NCBI GenBank assembly: GCA_011523685.1
Contig: WTGG01000001.1
Span: forward strand, 1 to 64,000
Reading direction: 5' to 3'
Source: Coxiellaceae bacterium
GTDB taxonomy: Bacteria; Pseudomonadota; Gammaproteobacteria; Coxiellales; Coxiellaceae
DNA: 64,000 bases
The notes under the pieces were generated by a model, which saw only the letters and a program-made list of their open reading frames with translations, had not been told where the DNA came from and searched no databases. A program made the position numbers and the translations under genes. Of this stretch, positions 16,925-26,075 are shown piece after piece. Numbering within the stretch: the stretch's first letter is position 1; every line of letters begins with the position of its first letter.

Positions 16925-18256
16925 ATGAAACTGCTAAAATCACTCACTACACTCAGCACTAGCGCACTGATTATCAGTTCATTCGTTCTACCTACCAGCT
17001 TTGGCGCAAACTCTCTAGGAAAAGGCTATAGCTCGCCATCCGCTGTACCCAATGACGAAATACAAGAGTTTGTTACTGCAATTACAGCCATTAAACATTA
17101 CTATATTTCAGACACAAAGGATAAAACTCTATTCAATAATGCTATTAGTGGCATGCTAACCCACCTAGACCCCCATTCAAGCTATCTTGACAAAGAAGCA
17201 CTAAAACAAATGACCAGCACTGTCTCTGGGGAATTTGTTGGTATAGGTATTGAACTCACCGTTGACAAAGGCGCCCTAAAAGTCATTAGCCCTCTTGATG
17301 GCACACCTGCGGACAAAGCGGGTCTAAAGACCAATGATCTGATCATCAAAGTTGATAACACACTCGTAGAGAACATGAGCTTAAATGAAGCCATCAGTAA
17401 AATTAAAGGCAAAAAAGGCACATTGGTCACACTCACAATCTTAAGACCTCATGTTGCAAAACCCATCATTGTCTCTATAAAACGTGACACAATTAAAGTT
17501 GTTACCGTGAAAACCAAACTATTAGATGACCACTATGGCTATGCCCGACTAAGCTTCTTTCAAGGCAAAGCCGATCAAGAATTAAAAGCCGCCATCACAC
17601 AACTAAAAAAGGCAACTAATAACCAACTAAATGGACTAGTTTTAGATCTTCGCAACAATCCCGGTGGGCTATTAAATCTCAGTGGTGAAATTACCGACTT
17701 ATTCCTAGATAAGAACACGACGCAACGTTACAAAAATCTCATTGTTTACACTAAAGGCCGCATACCCGGCTCAGACATTACAATTAAAGCAAAACCTCAT
17801 GACATTATCCCAAATGTACCATTAGTAGTATTAATCAACTCAGGCTCAGCGTCTGCGTCTGAAATTGTAGCAGGGGCGCTACAGGATTATCATCGCGCTG
17901 TTATCATGGGAACAAAAAGTTTTGGTAAAGGCTCAGTACAAACTGTTATTCCCATCAGTAAAGACAGCGCCATTAAATTAACCACTGCCCTTTACTACAC
18001 TCCATCAGGTCGAGCCATTCAAGCAGAAGGCATTCAACCTAATGTCACCATTCCTGCTCTGGAAATTCAAAAAAAGGATACAGGCATTACGCTGACAGAA
18101 GCGGATTTTAATCGTCATCTAAAAAATGGTTCAAACAAACCTGACGTTCAAAAAAGCTCAACCAAAAAGAAGTTAGCTGATATCGAACTTGCACAGGAAG
18201 ATTATCAATTATTTTCTGCACTAATGATGCTGAAAGGACTCCATAGCATACAATAA
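16925..18256 (+). CDS. ctpA: Carboxy-terminal processing protease (S41 family)
   Basis: Periplasmic tail-specific serine protease. It has a signal peptide (residues about 1-27), the family N-terminal region with HLDPHSSYLD, a PDZ domain (about 90-175, GIGIELTVDKGALKV onwards), then the S41 catalytic core. LDLRNNPGGLL is followed by NSGSASASEI at residues 305-314 holding the catalytic Ser, and KSFGKGSVQ with the general-base Lys. 443 residues. It is downstream of envC, as in many gammaproteobacteria, which suggests a joint role in peptidoglycan hydrolase control. Confidence 0.94.
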   Translation: MKLLKSLTTLSTSALIISSFVLPTSFGANSLGKGYSSPSAVPNDEIQEFVTAITAIKHYYISDTKDKTLFNNAISGMLTHLDPHSSYLDKEALKQMTSTVSGEFVGIGIELTVDKGALKVISPLDGTPADKAGLKTNDLIIKVDNTLVENMSLNEAISKIKGKKGTLVTLTILRPHVAKPIIVSIKRDTIKVVTVKTKLLDDHYGYARLSFFQGKADQELKAAITQLKKATNNQLNGLVLDLRNNPGGLLNLSGEITDLFLDKNTTQRYKNLIVYTKGRIPGSDITIKAKPHDIIPNVPLVVLINSGSASASEIVAGALQDYHRAVIMGTKSFGKGSVQTVIPISKDSAIKLTTALYYTPSGRAIQAEGIQPNVTIPALEIQKKDTGITLTEADFNRHLKNGSNKPDVQKSSTKKKLADIELAQEDYQLFSALMMLKGLHSIQ

Positions 18257-18328
18257 TGCATGACACTTGCACGCTCTAGCACTTTACATTAACCTGCTAT
18301 AACTAAGCTTTAATATAAGTATGAACCT

Positions 18329-19522
18329 ATGCATACACTAAGTAACTTCACTTACCTATCTATCATTACAGCCGGCCTTATTATCTATTTATTTTTAGAG
18401 CAACGTCGACACTTACGTTACTTACGCTCCATCCCTGCTCGCATCCACGTCAATGGCACCCGAGGAAAGTCCAGTGTTAGCCGATTAATTGCTGCCGGTC
18501 TTCGAGCAGGAGGGATTAGAACCTGCGCAAAGACGACTGGAACTTTGGCTCAATTTATAGACCCTGAAGGCAAAGAAGAGCCTATCTATCGCATTGGCCA
18601 TACTAATGTCATTGAACAACTTAAAATCATCAGAAAAAGTGCTGAGCTAAACGCTGAAGCACTAGTCATAGAATGCATGGCAGTACAACCTTTACTTCAA
18701 TCTTTATGCGAGTGCAAGATTGTCCAATCCACGCATGGCGTGCTATGTAACGCACGACCAGATCACCTTGACGTCATGGGACCCACGGAAAAAGATGTAG
18801 CACTTGCACTTGCTGGCACAGTATCAATTAACGGTCAATTTTATACTGCTGAGCAAAAACACCTTAATACACTTAAAATGGCCTGTGATGATCGAAATAG
18901 TAAATTAATACCCATCAACAATCACGATATCACATCAATCACTGATGAAGAGATGGCACAGTTTTCCTACAATGAATTCAAAGAAAATGTAGCATTAGCA
19001 CTTAAAGTCTGCGAATCACTCGATGTTGATCGCAACACGGCTTTACAGGGGATGTGGGCAGCAACACCAGATCCAGGCGCACTGACTATCTACTCCCTAA
19101 CTCATAATGACAAGCGCGTTACTTTTGCTAACGGCTTCGCGGCCAATGATCCTGAATCGACCGAAGCGCTCTGGCATAAAGTACTAGCCGCCCACCCTGA
19201 ATGTGACTACACCGTGGTCATTGCTAATACACGCGGCGATCGCAAACACAGAACCTTACAATTTGTCGAAAGCTATGTAGACTGGGAGCAACCCGATGAA
19301 TGTATTATGGTTGGCAGTGGCACTAAAACACTATTACTTGCTACCAAAAAAGTCTTACCCAATGCAAGATTAACTGAAGCAGAAAACTGGTCCGTCAATA
19401 AAATACTTGACCACGTTACGCAACAAGCTGAAAATAAGCAGTCAATTCTTATGGTTGGTGTTTGCAATATTGCAAGCATAGGGATGGATATTGTTAATTA
19501 TTTTAGAGAACACAGGGAGTAA
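18329..19522 (+). CDS. capB: Poly-gamma-glutamate synthase CapB (PgsB)
   Basis: Mur-ligase-like ATP-dependent amide ligase that polymerises glutamate through gamma bonds. An N-terminal membrane helix (about residues 7-23) is followed by the P-loop VNGTRGKSSVSRLIAAGL, then PDHLDVMG and the C-terminal NTRGDRKHRTLQF typical of PgsB. 397 residues, the usual CapB length. capC begins two bases after the stop. Product could be a capsule, a released polymer or an envelope-bound chain. The related Francisella locus is capBCA. Identification of the family is strong. Confidence 0.93.
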   Translation: MHTLSNFTYLSIITAGLIIYLFLEQRRHLRYLRSIPARIHVNGTRGKSSVSRLIAAGLRAGGIRTCAKTTGTLAQFIDPEGKEEPIYRIGHTNVIEQLKIIRKSAELNAEALVIECMAVQPLLQSLCECKIVQSTHGVLCNARPDHLDVMGPTEKDVALALAGTVSINGQFYTAEQKHLNTLKMACDDRNSKLIPINNHDITSITDEEMAQFSYNEFKENVALALKVCESLDVDRNTALQGMWAATPDPGALTIYSLTHNDKRVTFANGFAANDPESTEALWHKVLAAHPECDYTVVIANTRGDRKHRTLQFVESYVDWEQPDECIMVGSGTKTLLLATKKVLPNARLTEAENWSVNKILDHVTQQAENKQSILMVGVCNIASIGMDIVNYFREHRE

Positions 19523-19524
19523 TC

Positions 19525-19992
19525 ATGCTAGACCCACTTAGCCTATCTATTGGCATTGGTTTAATTGTTGGATTACTGTTTGTTGAGTATATTGGGCTCT
19601 ATGCTGGCGGTATGGTAGTACCCGGATATCTAGCTCTTGATATGCACTCACCAGGAAACATTATTCTCACAATTGTAGACGCTATTATTATTTACTTGAT
19701 CATGCAATTACTCTCAAAATTTTTGATTATCTATGGACGTCGTAGAGTAGCCTTGATCGTACTGATCGCTTTTTTACTCGGTGTCACCATGCGCCAGCTA
19801 TTCTCATCACTATATGTAGCAACTACATTAGGACATGCATATAATGTGATTGGCTATATTATTCCAGGATTAATAGCACTAGCCATCGAACGTCAAGGGC
19901 TCATTGAGACTGTGACATCACTGATCTCAGCATCCATAATTGTTCGTTTATTTCTAATTTTAACCATTGGACCGGTCTTATTATCATCATGA
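19525..19992 (+). CDS. capC: Poly-gamma-glutamate biosynthesis membrane protein CapC (PgsC)
   Basis: A 155-residue integral membrane protein with four to five hydrophobic segments, starting with LSIGIGLIVGLLFVEYIGLY and containing the CapC-like GGMVVPGYLAL block. PgsC forms the active membrane complex with PgsB. It lies between capB (2-base gap) and pgsW (4-base ATGA overlap), so the three are one translational unit. Nothing looks broken. Confidence 0.92.
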   Translation: MLDPLSLSIGIGLIVGLLFVEYIGLYAGGMVVPGYLALDMHSPGNIILTIVDAIIIYLIMQLLSKFLIIYGRRRVALIVLIAFLLGVTMRQLFSSLYVATTLGHAYNVIGYIIPGLIALAIERQGLIETVTSLISASIIVRLFLILTIGPVLLSS

Positions 19993-21131
19993 AAAAAATG
20001 TATTGGCACACTCACAACTTACCAAGAATCTTTATTATTTCTCTATGCATACTGACCATAGCGGGAATGGCGATAGTAGAACACTTTAAAAAGTTTGTGC
20101 CGGTAGAACACTATCAATTAAAAGTCGATGCTGCCCACACTGCACGTGATGCATTTGCACTCGTTAAACAATTTCGTGCAAAACAAAACATTCCCATTAA
20201 CACAAAAAATGACCCACAGTCATCTGGGCTTATAGGTGAGCAATTAACAAAAATCACCTCTGATCCCGGAAATATTATTACAAAGCAAACGACAATCAAC
20301 CCTAATATCGTAGCAATTTTTATCAACTGGCTAAAACAAGTCAAACTGAAACCTGGTGATACAGTAGCCATTGGAGCAACAGGATCATTTCCAGCTCTAG
20401 ATATATCTATGCTATCGGCCATTAAAACCATGAAACTACACCCTCTCATCATCTATAGCGCAGCGGCTTCGCAATATGGTGCCAACATACCCAATTTTAC
20501 CTTTATTGATATCCAACATTACCTATACGAAGAAAAAATCTTTGACTATGTACCAATAGCAGCATCTATTGGTGGTGGACAAGACCGGGGATTTGGAATG
20601 TCTACTAAAGGTCGCGATATTTTAACTAACACCATAAAGAAGTATGGTTACCCAATGATTTCGCCAACCGGAACCATTGACTCCATCAACCAACGGATGT
20701 CACTCTATGAAAACGCTGCCGATGGTAGCCGAATCAGTGCCTATATCAATATTGGTGGCGGAATGGCTTCTATCGGTCTTAAAAAGATTTCTCAAAAAAC
20801 CATTCAAGGCATATCAGAAGCTCACTCACTCCCAACGGGAGTAATCACTGAACTACCTATCAGCTTAGCTAATACCGACTCAGTCGCAGTACGATTCTTA
20901 AAGCTAGGTATTCCAGTAATTAATATCCACAATGTGGGGAAAAAATTACGAACTGAGTATCAATTACCAGTCAATGCAAAGTATAGCATCATTGGCTGGG
21001 GGCCATTATTCTTCCACGAGACCTACAATAGCGTGCTCACCGCCATTGTACTCGGTGTTATAATATTCGTTTTAATTATGATGGCAGTCATGTCTCGAAA
21101 ATACCGTATTCGCTACATACCCCCGAGGTAA
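19989..21131 (+). CDS. pgsW: Poly-gamma-glutamate system protein PgsW-like
   Basis: A 380-residue protein with an N-terminal membrane helix (about 12-30), a large extracytoplasmic part and a second membrane helix near the end (about 350-370), which leaves a short basic tail. Landmarks are KPGDTVAIGATGSFPALDI, AASIGGGQDRGFGMS and INIGGGMASIGL. I recognise it as the PgsW type that accompanies capB-capC in organisms without a metallophosphatase-like CapA. Its role is not established; glycine-rich loops suggest binding of an anionic ligand. The start overlaps the capC stop (ATGA). No capD/ggt-like gene follows. Confidence 0.8.
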   Translation: MKKMYWHTHNLPRIFIISLCILTIAGMAIVEHFKKFVPVEHYQLKVDAAHTARDAFALVKQFRAKQNIPINTKNDPQSSGLIGEQLTKITSDPGNIITKQTTINPNIVAIFINWLKQVKLKPGDTVAIGATGSFPALDISMLSAIKTMKLHPLIIYSAAASQYGANIPNFTFIDIQHYLYEEKIFDYVPIAASIGGGQDRGFGMSTKGRDILTNTIKKYGYPMISPTGTIDSINQRMSLYENAADGSRISAYINIGGGMASIGLKKISQKTIQGISEAHSLPTGVITELPISLANTDSVAVRFLKLGIPVINIHNVGKKLRTEYQLPVNAKYSIIGWGPLFFHETYNSVLTAIVLGVIIFVLIMMAVMSRKYRIRYIPPR

Positions 21132-21147
21132 TTAACACATACGAGTA

Positions 21148-23241
21148 TTAGCTAGATGAGCATTTAAAGCCACCATTAGCCAAACCTGTTACATACTCAC
21201 AGGCTTTTTCCCTCATTGGATGATTAAACATAGTCCTTGCCTGGCCTAATTTCATTAAATCCGCGCAATGAGCAAGCGCACTCGAAAAAGTGAGACCATC
21301 ATCAACCCAAACATCAGAACACTTACCTTGCACAAATGGCGAGTTAAATGCTTCGATGTAAGAGAGAGTCGCATCTGGATCTGACCCAAGACTTTTAGCA
21401 AGCTTAGCCGTAGCCAGTAAAATATCACTTAAACAACTCCTTGCACCCAAAGACCACTTCTCTTGCACAAAGAACACCCCTCTTTTTAAGAATTCCAAAT
21501 GAATTTTTTTAATTGCAATCAACCAATCTCTGTCTGTTTGACAACGACTGAGAATCACGTGTAACTGATTCGAAGGATAAGGGGAAAAGCGTCCAATTTC
21601 TTGATCACCACCTAAGGAAAGAACCCTCACTGTTGAAACAGGAGGTATAAAGTTTAAAGATGATCGCATGGTAACATCAACAGACAGAGATCTATACTTA
21701 AACTCCCACTTATATACAAAATCAGAATCCTCTGAAACTCGTATTAAATTATTTTCAAACGGAGGCCAAACAATTTTCAACTCGCTCTGAGAAACATCAC
21801 CCTCAAGCCACCTATCATCAAAAAATAATTCCATCATTTTTTTACGAATATCCGTGCGTTTTTCGAGTAAGCTTTCTGTATTAGAGAAGATAAGCAGATA
21901 GTCAACATCACGATAAACTTCTGATTTATTCGCTGAAACTGATGAGCCAGTTCGATAAGCTCCCATAGGTAAAATATGCCTCAACTCTTCACATAATTGA
22001 CAGATATGCTGATCGATATACTTCAAGGGGTTATCATCCATCTGACCATCAGAAATCCAAGAATAAAAAGATTTAGTATGACCAGAGGATTGCACGAACG
22101 ATTTATCTTGCTTTAACTCACTTAACTTATCACCTTGAGCTCCTTCAGTACGCTCTTTTATAGTTTTTTTTTTCAGGACTGCTTTGTTGTTAGACTTTGT
22201 TTTATATCTACTACTGATCTCTTTCTCTTCCTGAGCAATAAGATCTTGAATGAACTGTTGAGATACTTTTATTTTTTGCTTTTCGTGTAGCTTAAGATAA
22301 GTCTCATTAATTTTCTGATTCAACTTATCGATAGACTTGTTGGCGTTATCTTTATCCTGATACAGATTAAATAACTGTTTAATGATATCCTCTAAACTTG
22401 TAGGCAGACCCATCTTTCGACTATCTGAAAGCCCATTAGTAAAGAACTCACGAAGTTTTTTACTGGTAACTATAGCATTTTCATATTTCCACTTAATAAC
22501 ATAAATACTGCGGAAACTTACTAGAAACTGAGCAACAGCGAGTATCAATACACAACAAAAATACGAAAGTTCTGTGGAAATATCTGGGATACTATTTTTA
22601 TTTCTTATTAGTATGGAGATAAAGTGCAAATACAGTAAGCGTGTTTTACCTCTCCACGTTGATAAATAATTTATTAAACTACTCATCATTGTTGTTTCAG
22701 TCAAAGCCAATGCAAGGCTCGACCTCTGATTAATAAACAATGACATCATAGAGTATGTTACTGCCGCTATAAATAGCGAGCAGTAATAACTCGACAAGGC
22801 ATCGGAAATCACATCAATCTCTTCATCTGAAAGAAACTTACAATTTTCCGAGTAAACTAGGTCAAAATTAAATACAGAACGCTGCACAAGTTGACTATCA
22901 TTCTTTCGATTACCCTTAACAACAAATAACACCAAATGATTAAACGCTATGAACTTTATATATAAAGCCTTGACCATTAACGAGAACGACAGTGATTCAG
23001 TCTTGCGATTAATCTCGGCAATGAAAGACTCAAATTCTTTCAGCTTGACACGACTAATCAAAACACCTATTTCACTATCTATCTGTTTTAACTGGACATT
23101 GAGGTTTTGCAGGCTATTTTTTAACTGTCTTAGAGTATCATCAAGACTCTCCTCAACAAGCTCTTGCTTTGGTACAGCTAACCCCCTCCCCATTTTAGGT
23201 TGGCAACCTTTATTTTTTTTGTTTTTAGGTTGACGAGGCAT
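21148..23241 (-). CDS. Orphan membrane protein with C-terminal nucleotidyltransferase-like domain
   Basis: A 697-residue protein from the ATG at 23241 (a GTG two codons earlier is also possible). Order: a Lys-rich N-terminus, a predicted coiled coil (about 28-80), three to four hydrophobic segments (about 93-110, 150-170, 202-214, 225-248), a second Lys/Gln-rich coiled coil (about 295-345), then a soluble C-terminal domain. That domain contains GAYRTGS (427-433), an aspartate pair in YRDVDYLLIF (Asp445, Asp447), and a later single Asp522 in LSVDVTM. This fits the Pol-beta fold G-S/x(9-13)/DxD plus third-carboxylate pattern. Substrate unknown; the family is not recognised. Convergent with pgsW. 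Confidence 0.6.
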   Translation of the reverse strand: MPRQPKNKKNKGCQPKMGRGLAVPKQELVEESLDDTLRQLKNSLQNLNVQLKQIDSEIGVLISRVKLKEFESFIAEINRKTESLSFSLMVKALYIKFIAFNHLVLFVVKGNRKNDSQLVQRSVFNFDLVYSENCKFLSDEEIDVISDALSSYYCSLFIAAVTYSMMSLFINQRSSLALALTETTMMSSLINYLSTWRGKTRLLYLHFISILIRNKNSIPDISTELSYFCCVLILAVAQFLVSFRSIYVIKWKYENAIVTSKKLREFFTNGLSDSRKMGLPTSLEDIIKQLFNLYQDKDNANKSIDKLNQKINETYLKLHEKQKIKVSQQFIQDLIAQEEKEISSRYKTKSNNKAVLKKKTIKERTEGAQGDKLSELKQDKSFVQSSGHTKSFYSWISDGQMDDNPLKYIDQHICQLCEELRHILPMGAYRTGSSVSANKSEVYRDVDYLLIFSNTESLLEKRTDIRKKMMELFFDDRWLEGDVSQSELKIVWPPFENNLIRVSEDSDFVYKWEFKYRSLSVDVTMRSSLNFIPPVSTVRVLSLGGDQEIGRFSPYPSNQLHVILSRCQTDRDWLIAIKKIHLEFLKRGVFFVQEKWSLGARSCLSDILLATAKLAKSLGSDPDATLSYIEAFNSPFVQGKCSDVWVDDGLTFSSALAHCADLMKLGQARTMFNHPMREKACEYVTGLANGGFKCSSS

Positions 23242-23367
23242 ACCCACTGAACTTCTTTCTAAAACACCTAGAAATAAGGTGTTGCGTGATTATTAATGAT
23301 GAAAAAGTAGTCAATTTACAATAAAAAAACAAGAGAAAAGGGTGTATTTAATTCTATCTTAATATTT

Positions 23368-24129
23368 CTATGCCGATAAGCGAACCGCACCATCGAGGCG
23401 AATCACCTCACCATTCAAGAAAGAGTTATTGATGATATGCACGACTAACTCAGCAAATTCAGAACTTTTACCTAATCGTTTTGGATACACTGCTTGAGCC
23501 ATTAAGGATTCTTGCACTTTATCAGGCATCTTCTGAACCATAGCGGTTTGCATGACGCCCGGAGCAATCGTCATGACACGTATACCCCATGGCGCTAACT
23601 CCCTTGCTAACGGCAAGGTCATAGCGACAACCCCCCCCTTAGATGCACTATAAGCCACCTGCCCTACTTGACCCTCAAACGCCGCCACAGATGCCGTGTT
23701 GATGATAACACCTCGCTGGCCCTCAGAATGATCACCATCTTGCTGCATCATCTGTGCTGAAAAAGCTCTCATGACATTAAAGGTCCCTACAAGATTAATA
23801 GAGATCACTCGCTCAAAATCGCTTAAATTCATTGGTCCTTGACGACTAACCATACGCTGCGCCGGTGCAATACCTGCACAATTAATAACAGCATCAATCG
23901 AACCATATTTCTGACCAACAGATTGAGCCAATTGTTCCATTGCATCTGCTTGAGTCACATCCACTAAATAACCTTTGAAATTATTCCTAGCATCTAATCG
24001 TGACAATTGATCAGGGTTAGAGTCTAGACCCACTACGTTGGCTCCTAATGACAGGCATTTCTCAACAGTTTCCAGCCCTAAGCCCGATGCCGCACCTGTA
24101 ATAATAATAACCTTACCTGTTAATCCCAT
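23368..24129 (-). CDS. SDR family dehydrogenase, 3-hydroxyacyl-CoA dehydrogenase type
   Basis: A 253-residue short-chain dehydrogenase with the NAD-binding TGAASGLGLETV near residue 11, NCAG, and the catalytic Ser-Tyr-Lys set (NTASVAAFEGQVGQVAYSASKGG). Asp in GLDSNPDQL suggests NAD preference over NADP. The pattern is closest to HSD10-like 3-hydroxyacyl-CoA dehydrogenases that act on short branched or 2-methyl-3-hydroxyacyl-CoA. The substrate is inferred. The dicarboxylate symporter gene lies upstream by 36 bases in the same direction. No other beta-oxidation genes are near. Confidence 0.82.
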   Translation of the reverse strand: MGLTGKVIIITGAASGLGLETVEKCLSLGANVVGLDSNPDQLSRLDARNNFKGYLVDVTQADAMEQLAQSVGQKYGSIDAVINCAGIAPAQRMVSRQGPMNLSDFERVISINLVGTFNVMRAFSAQMMQQDGDHSEGQRGVIINTASVAAFEGQVGQVAYSASKGGVVAMTLPLARELAPWGIRVMTIAPGVMQTAMVQKMPDKVQESLMAQAVYPKRLGKSSEFAELVVHIINNSFLNGEVIRLDGAVRLSA

Positions 24130-24165
24130 AGAAGCATCCTTATCATATAACGACTTATGTTCGTG

Positions 24166-25410
24166 CTATTTTTTATCTTCATCCAGCTGACCCTCACTGC
24201 CCGCTACTAGGCAAGCAATCATTGCATCTCCACTAACATTGATAGCCGTTCTAGCCATATCTAATAGTCGATCCACACCAATAATCATTGCGATACCTTC
24301 CGTTGGCAAGCCAACCTGTTCTAGCACCATGATCAATGTAATCAATCCTACCCCGGGAACACCTGCTGTTCCTATGGATGCAAGCGTTGCCATAGCAATA
24401 ACAGTAATATACTGTAAAAAACTTAAATCGATATGATAAAGGTGGGCAATAAAGACAGTCGCTACGCCCTGCATAATCGCTGTACCATCCATGTTAATGG
24501 TTGCACCTAATGGAATAACAAACGATGCAACTTGCTGACTAACACCCAGTCGCTTTGTTACTGTCTCTAACGTAACTGGTATGGAGGCAACTGAACTCGA
24601 GGTACTAAAAGCAAACACCAAAAGACCATACAACCGCTTAAAGAAAGTAATGGGGTTAATCTGCTGAAACACTCCTAACAAGACACTATAAACCAAAGCC
24701 ATTTGTAAAAATAAAACCGATAAAACACAACAAAAATAACTCAAAAGCTGCATTATAGCGTGCCAATTTAACTGGCTAAACTGAACCACTAAAAGAAAAA
24801 AAACACCATAAGGCGCTAATGATATAACCATGATAATCAAACGCATCATAACATCATTCACTGCAATAAAACCTTTCACAACCTTCTGACCAGAATTACC
24901 AGAGGATATCGCTGCCAAACCTAATAAAATCGAAAATACAACAATTTGCAGCATATTGCCTTGAGCTAATGCGTCAATGGGGTTCTTTGGAATTAGGTTC
25001 GTAATAACTTCTAAAACAGAGGGTGGGCTTGCTCTATTAAATGCTGTTGAAGAGACTAATTTCAACCCAGAACCAACATCAAATAAATTAGCTACAAGCA
25101 ATGCTAATGTGATAGCTATTGCTGTTGTCATCAAATAAAAGCTAAGCGACTTTACACCAATACGACCCATGGTATTAAAATTGCCAATATTTGCACTCCC
25201 ACAGACCAAAGAACACAGCACCAAGGGAACCACTAACATCTTTAATGCATTTAAGAACAGTTGTCCCAACACTAGACAGATCTGATTAACAAACAGAGTG
25301 AATAACCATGAATCAGGCGGGAGCAATTGAGAGACTAACCCAACCAAAATACCCAAACCCATACCGGTTAAAATCTTGATGGTAAAGAATCTTGAAGCTT
25401 GCTGATCCAT
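24166..25410 (-). CDS. Dicarboxylate/amino acid:cation symporter (DAACS family)
   Basis: A 414-residue inner membrane carrier of the GltP/DctA/excitatory-amino-acid-transporter fold, importing glutamate, aspartate or C4-dicarboxylates with Na+ or H+. The re-entrant hairpin HP1 serine run FSTSSSVASIPVTL, the NMDGTAIMQG cation/substrate motif in TM7 and the HP2 block GTAGVPGVGLITL are all intact. Substrate-specific residues cannot be assigned by eye. Probably cotranscribed with the SDR gene downstream. Import of glutamate would fit both central carbon needs and the poly-gamma-glutamate genes, but that link is speculative. Confidence 0.9.
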   Translation of the reverse strand: MDQQASRFFTIKILTGMGLGILVGLVSQLLPPDSWLFTLFVNQICLVLGQLFLNALKMLVVPLVLCSLVCGSANIGNFNTMGRIGVKSLSFYLMTTAIAITLALLVANLFDVGSGLKLVSSTAFNRASPPSVLEVITNLIPKNPIDALAQGNMLQIVVFSILLGLAAISSGNSGQKVVKGFIAVNDVMMRLIIMVISLAPYGVFFLLVVQFSQLNWHAIMQLLSYFCCVLSVLFLQMALVYSVLLGVFQQINPITFFKRLYGLLVFAFSTSSSVASIPVTLETVTKRLGVSQQVASFVIPLGATINMDGTAIMQGVATVFIAHLYHIDLSFLQYITVIAMATLASIGTAGVPGVGLITLIMVLEQVGLPTEGIAMIIGVDRLLDMARTAINVSGDAMIACLVAGSEGQLDEDKK

Positions 25411-25496
25411 AGCACTCTATCCTTTTTTTAAAACTCGTGTATTGTATTCGAATTAATAACAAATCACCAAGAAACGAAGACATAATAGGGATACAT

Positions 25497-26075
25497 ATGG
25501 TCAAGCTAACAAAACTTTATACTAAAACTGGCGACGCAGGGACAACCGGATTAGCTGGTCAAGCTCGTGTCAAAAAAACAGATCTCATTATTGAGGTGAT
25601 CGGATGTCTTGATGAACTCAATGCACAGCTTGGCTTCTCTATGACATCATTACCTACTATGGCTGAGCTTTCATCTATACGTTCAATGAGCACTATTATT
25701 CAACACCATTTATTTAATATTGGAGCGGATCTATGCACTTTAGACCTATCTAAAAAATCGGTGACACCTTGTATAAAACTAAAAGACATTTCAACGTTAG
25801 AAGAAAGTATCGACCAACTCAACCACGAGTTAAAACCTTTAAAATCTTTTATTTTACCAGGCGGACATATGGCTGCTGCAGCTTTTCACGTCACGCGAAC
25901 CGTTTGTCGGCGCTGCGAACGATACTACTGGCAATGGTTAGCATCACAACCACAACAAACATCGATAAATGTAACTTATTTAAATCGCTTAAGTGACTGG
26001 CTATTTATAAGCTCGCGATGGATCAATCATCACACTCAAACAGAAGAGCCTCTTTGGCAACCTAATAACTGCTAG
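25497..26075 (+). CDS. Cob(I)alamin adenosyltransferase, PduO type
   Basis: Attaches the adenosyl group of ATP to cob(I)alamin to make coenzyme B12. The N-terminal ATP loop KLYTKTGDAGTTGLAGQARVKK and the ECIDELNA-like VIGCLDELNAQLG are diagnostic, as is TRTVCRRCERYYW. 192 residues. I chose the ATG at 25497 (AGGGA seven bases upstream), because the longer frame adds 20 unlikely residues. It overlaps the convergent DUF4143 gene by four bases. Its place near metH suggests a B12-handling neighbourhood, although MetH uses methylcobalamin, not adenosylcobalamin. Confidence 0.93.
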   Translation: MVKLTKLYTKTGDAGTTGLAGQARVKKTDLIIEVIGCLDELNAQLGFSMTSLPTMAELSSIRSMSTIIQHHLFNIGADLCTLDLSKKSVTPCIKLKDISTLEESIDQLNHELKPLKSFILPGGHMAAAAFHVTRTVCRRCERYYWQWLASQPQQTSINVTYLNRLSDWLFISSRWINHHTQTEEPLWQPNNC

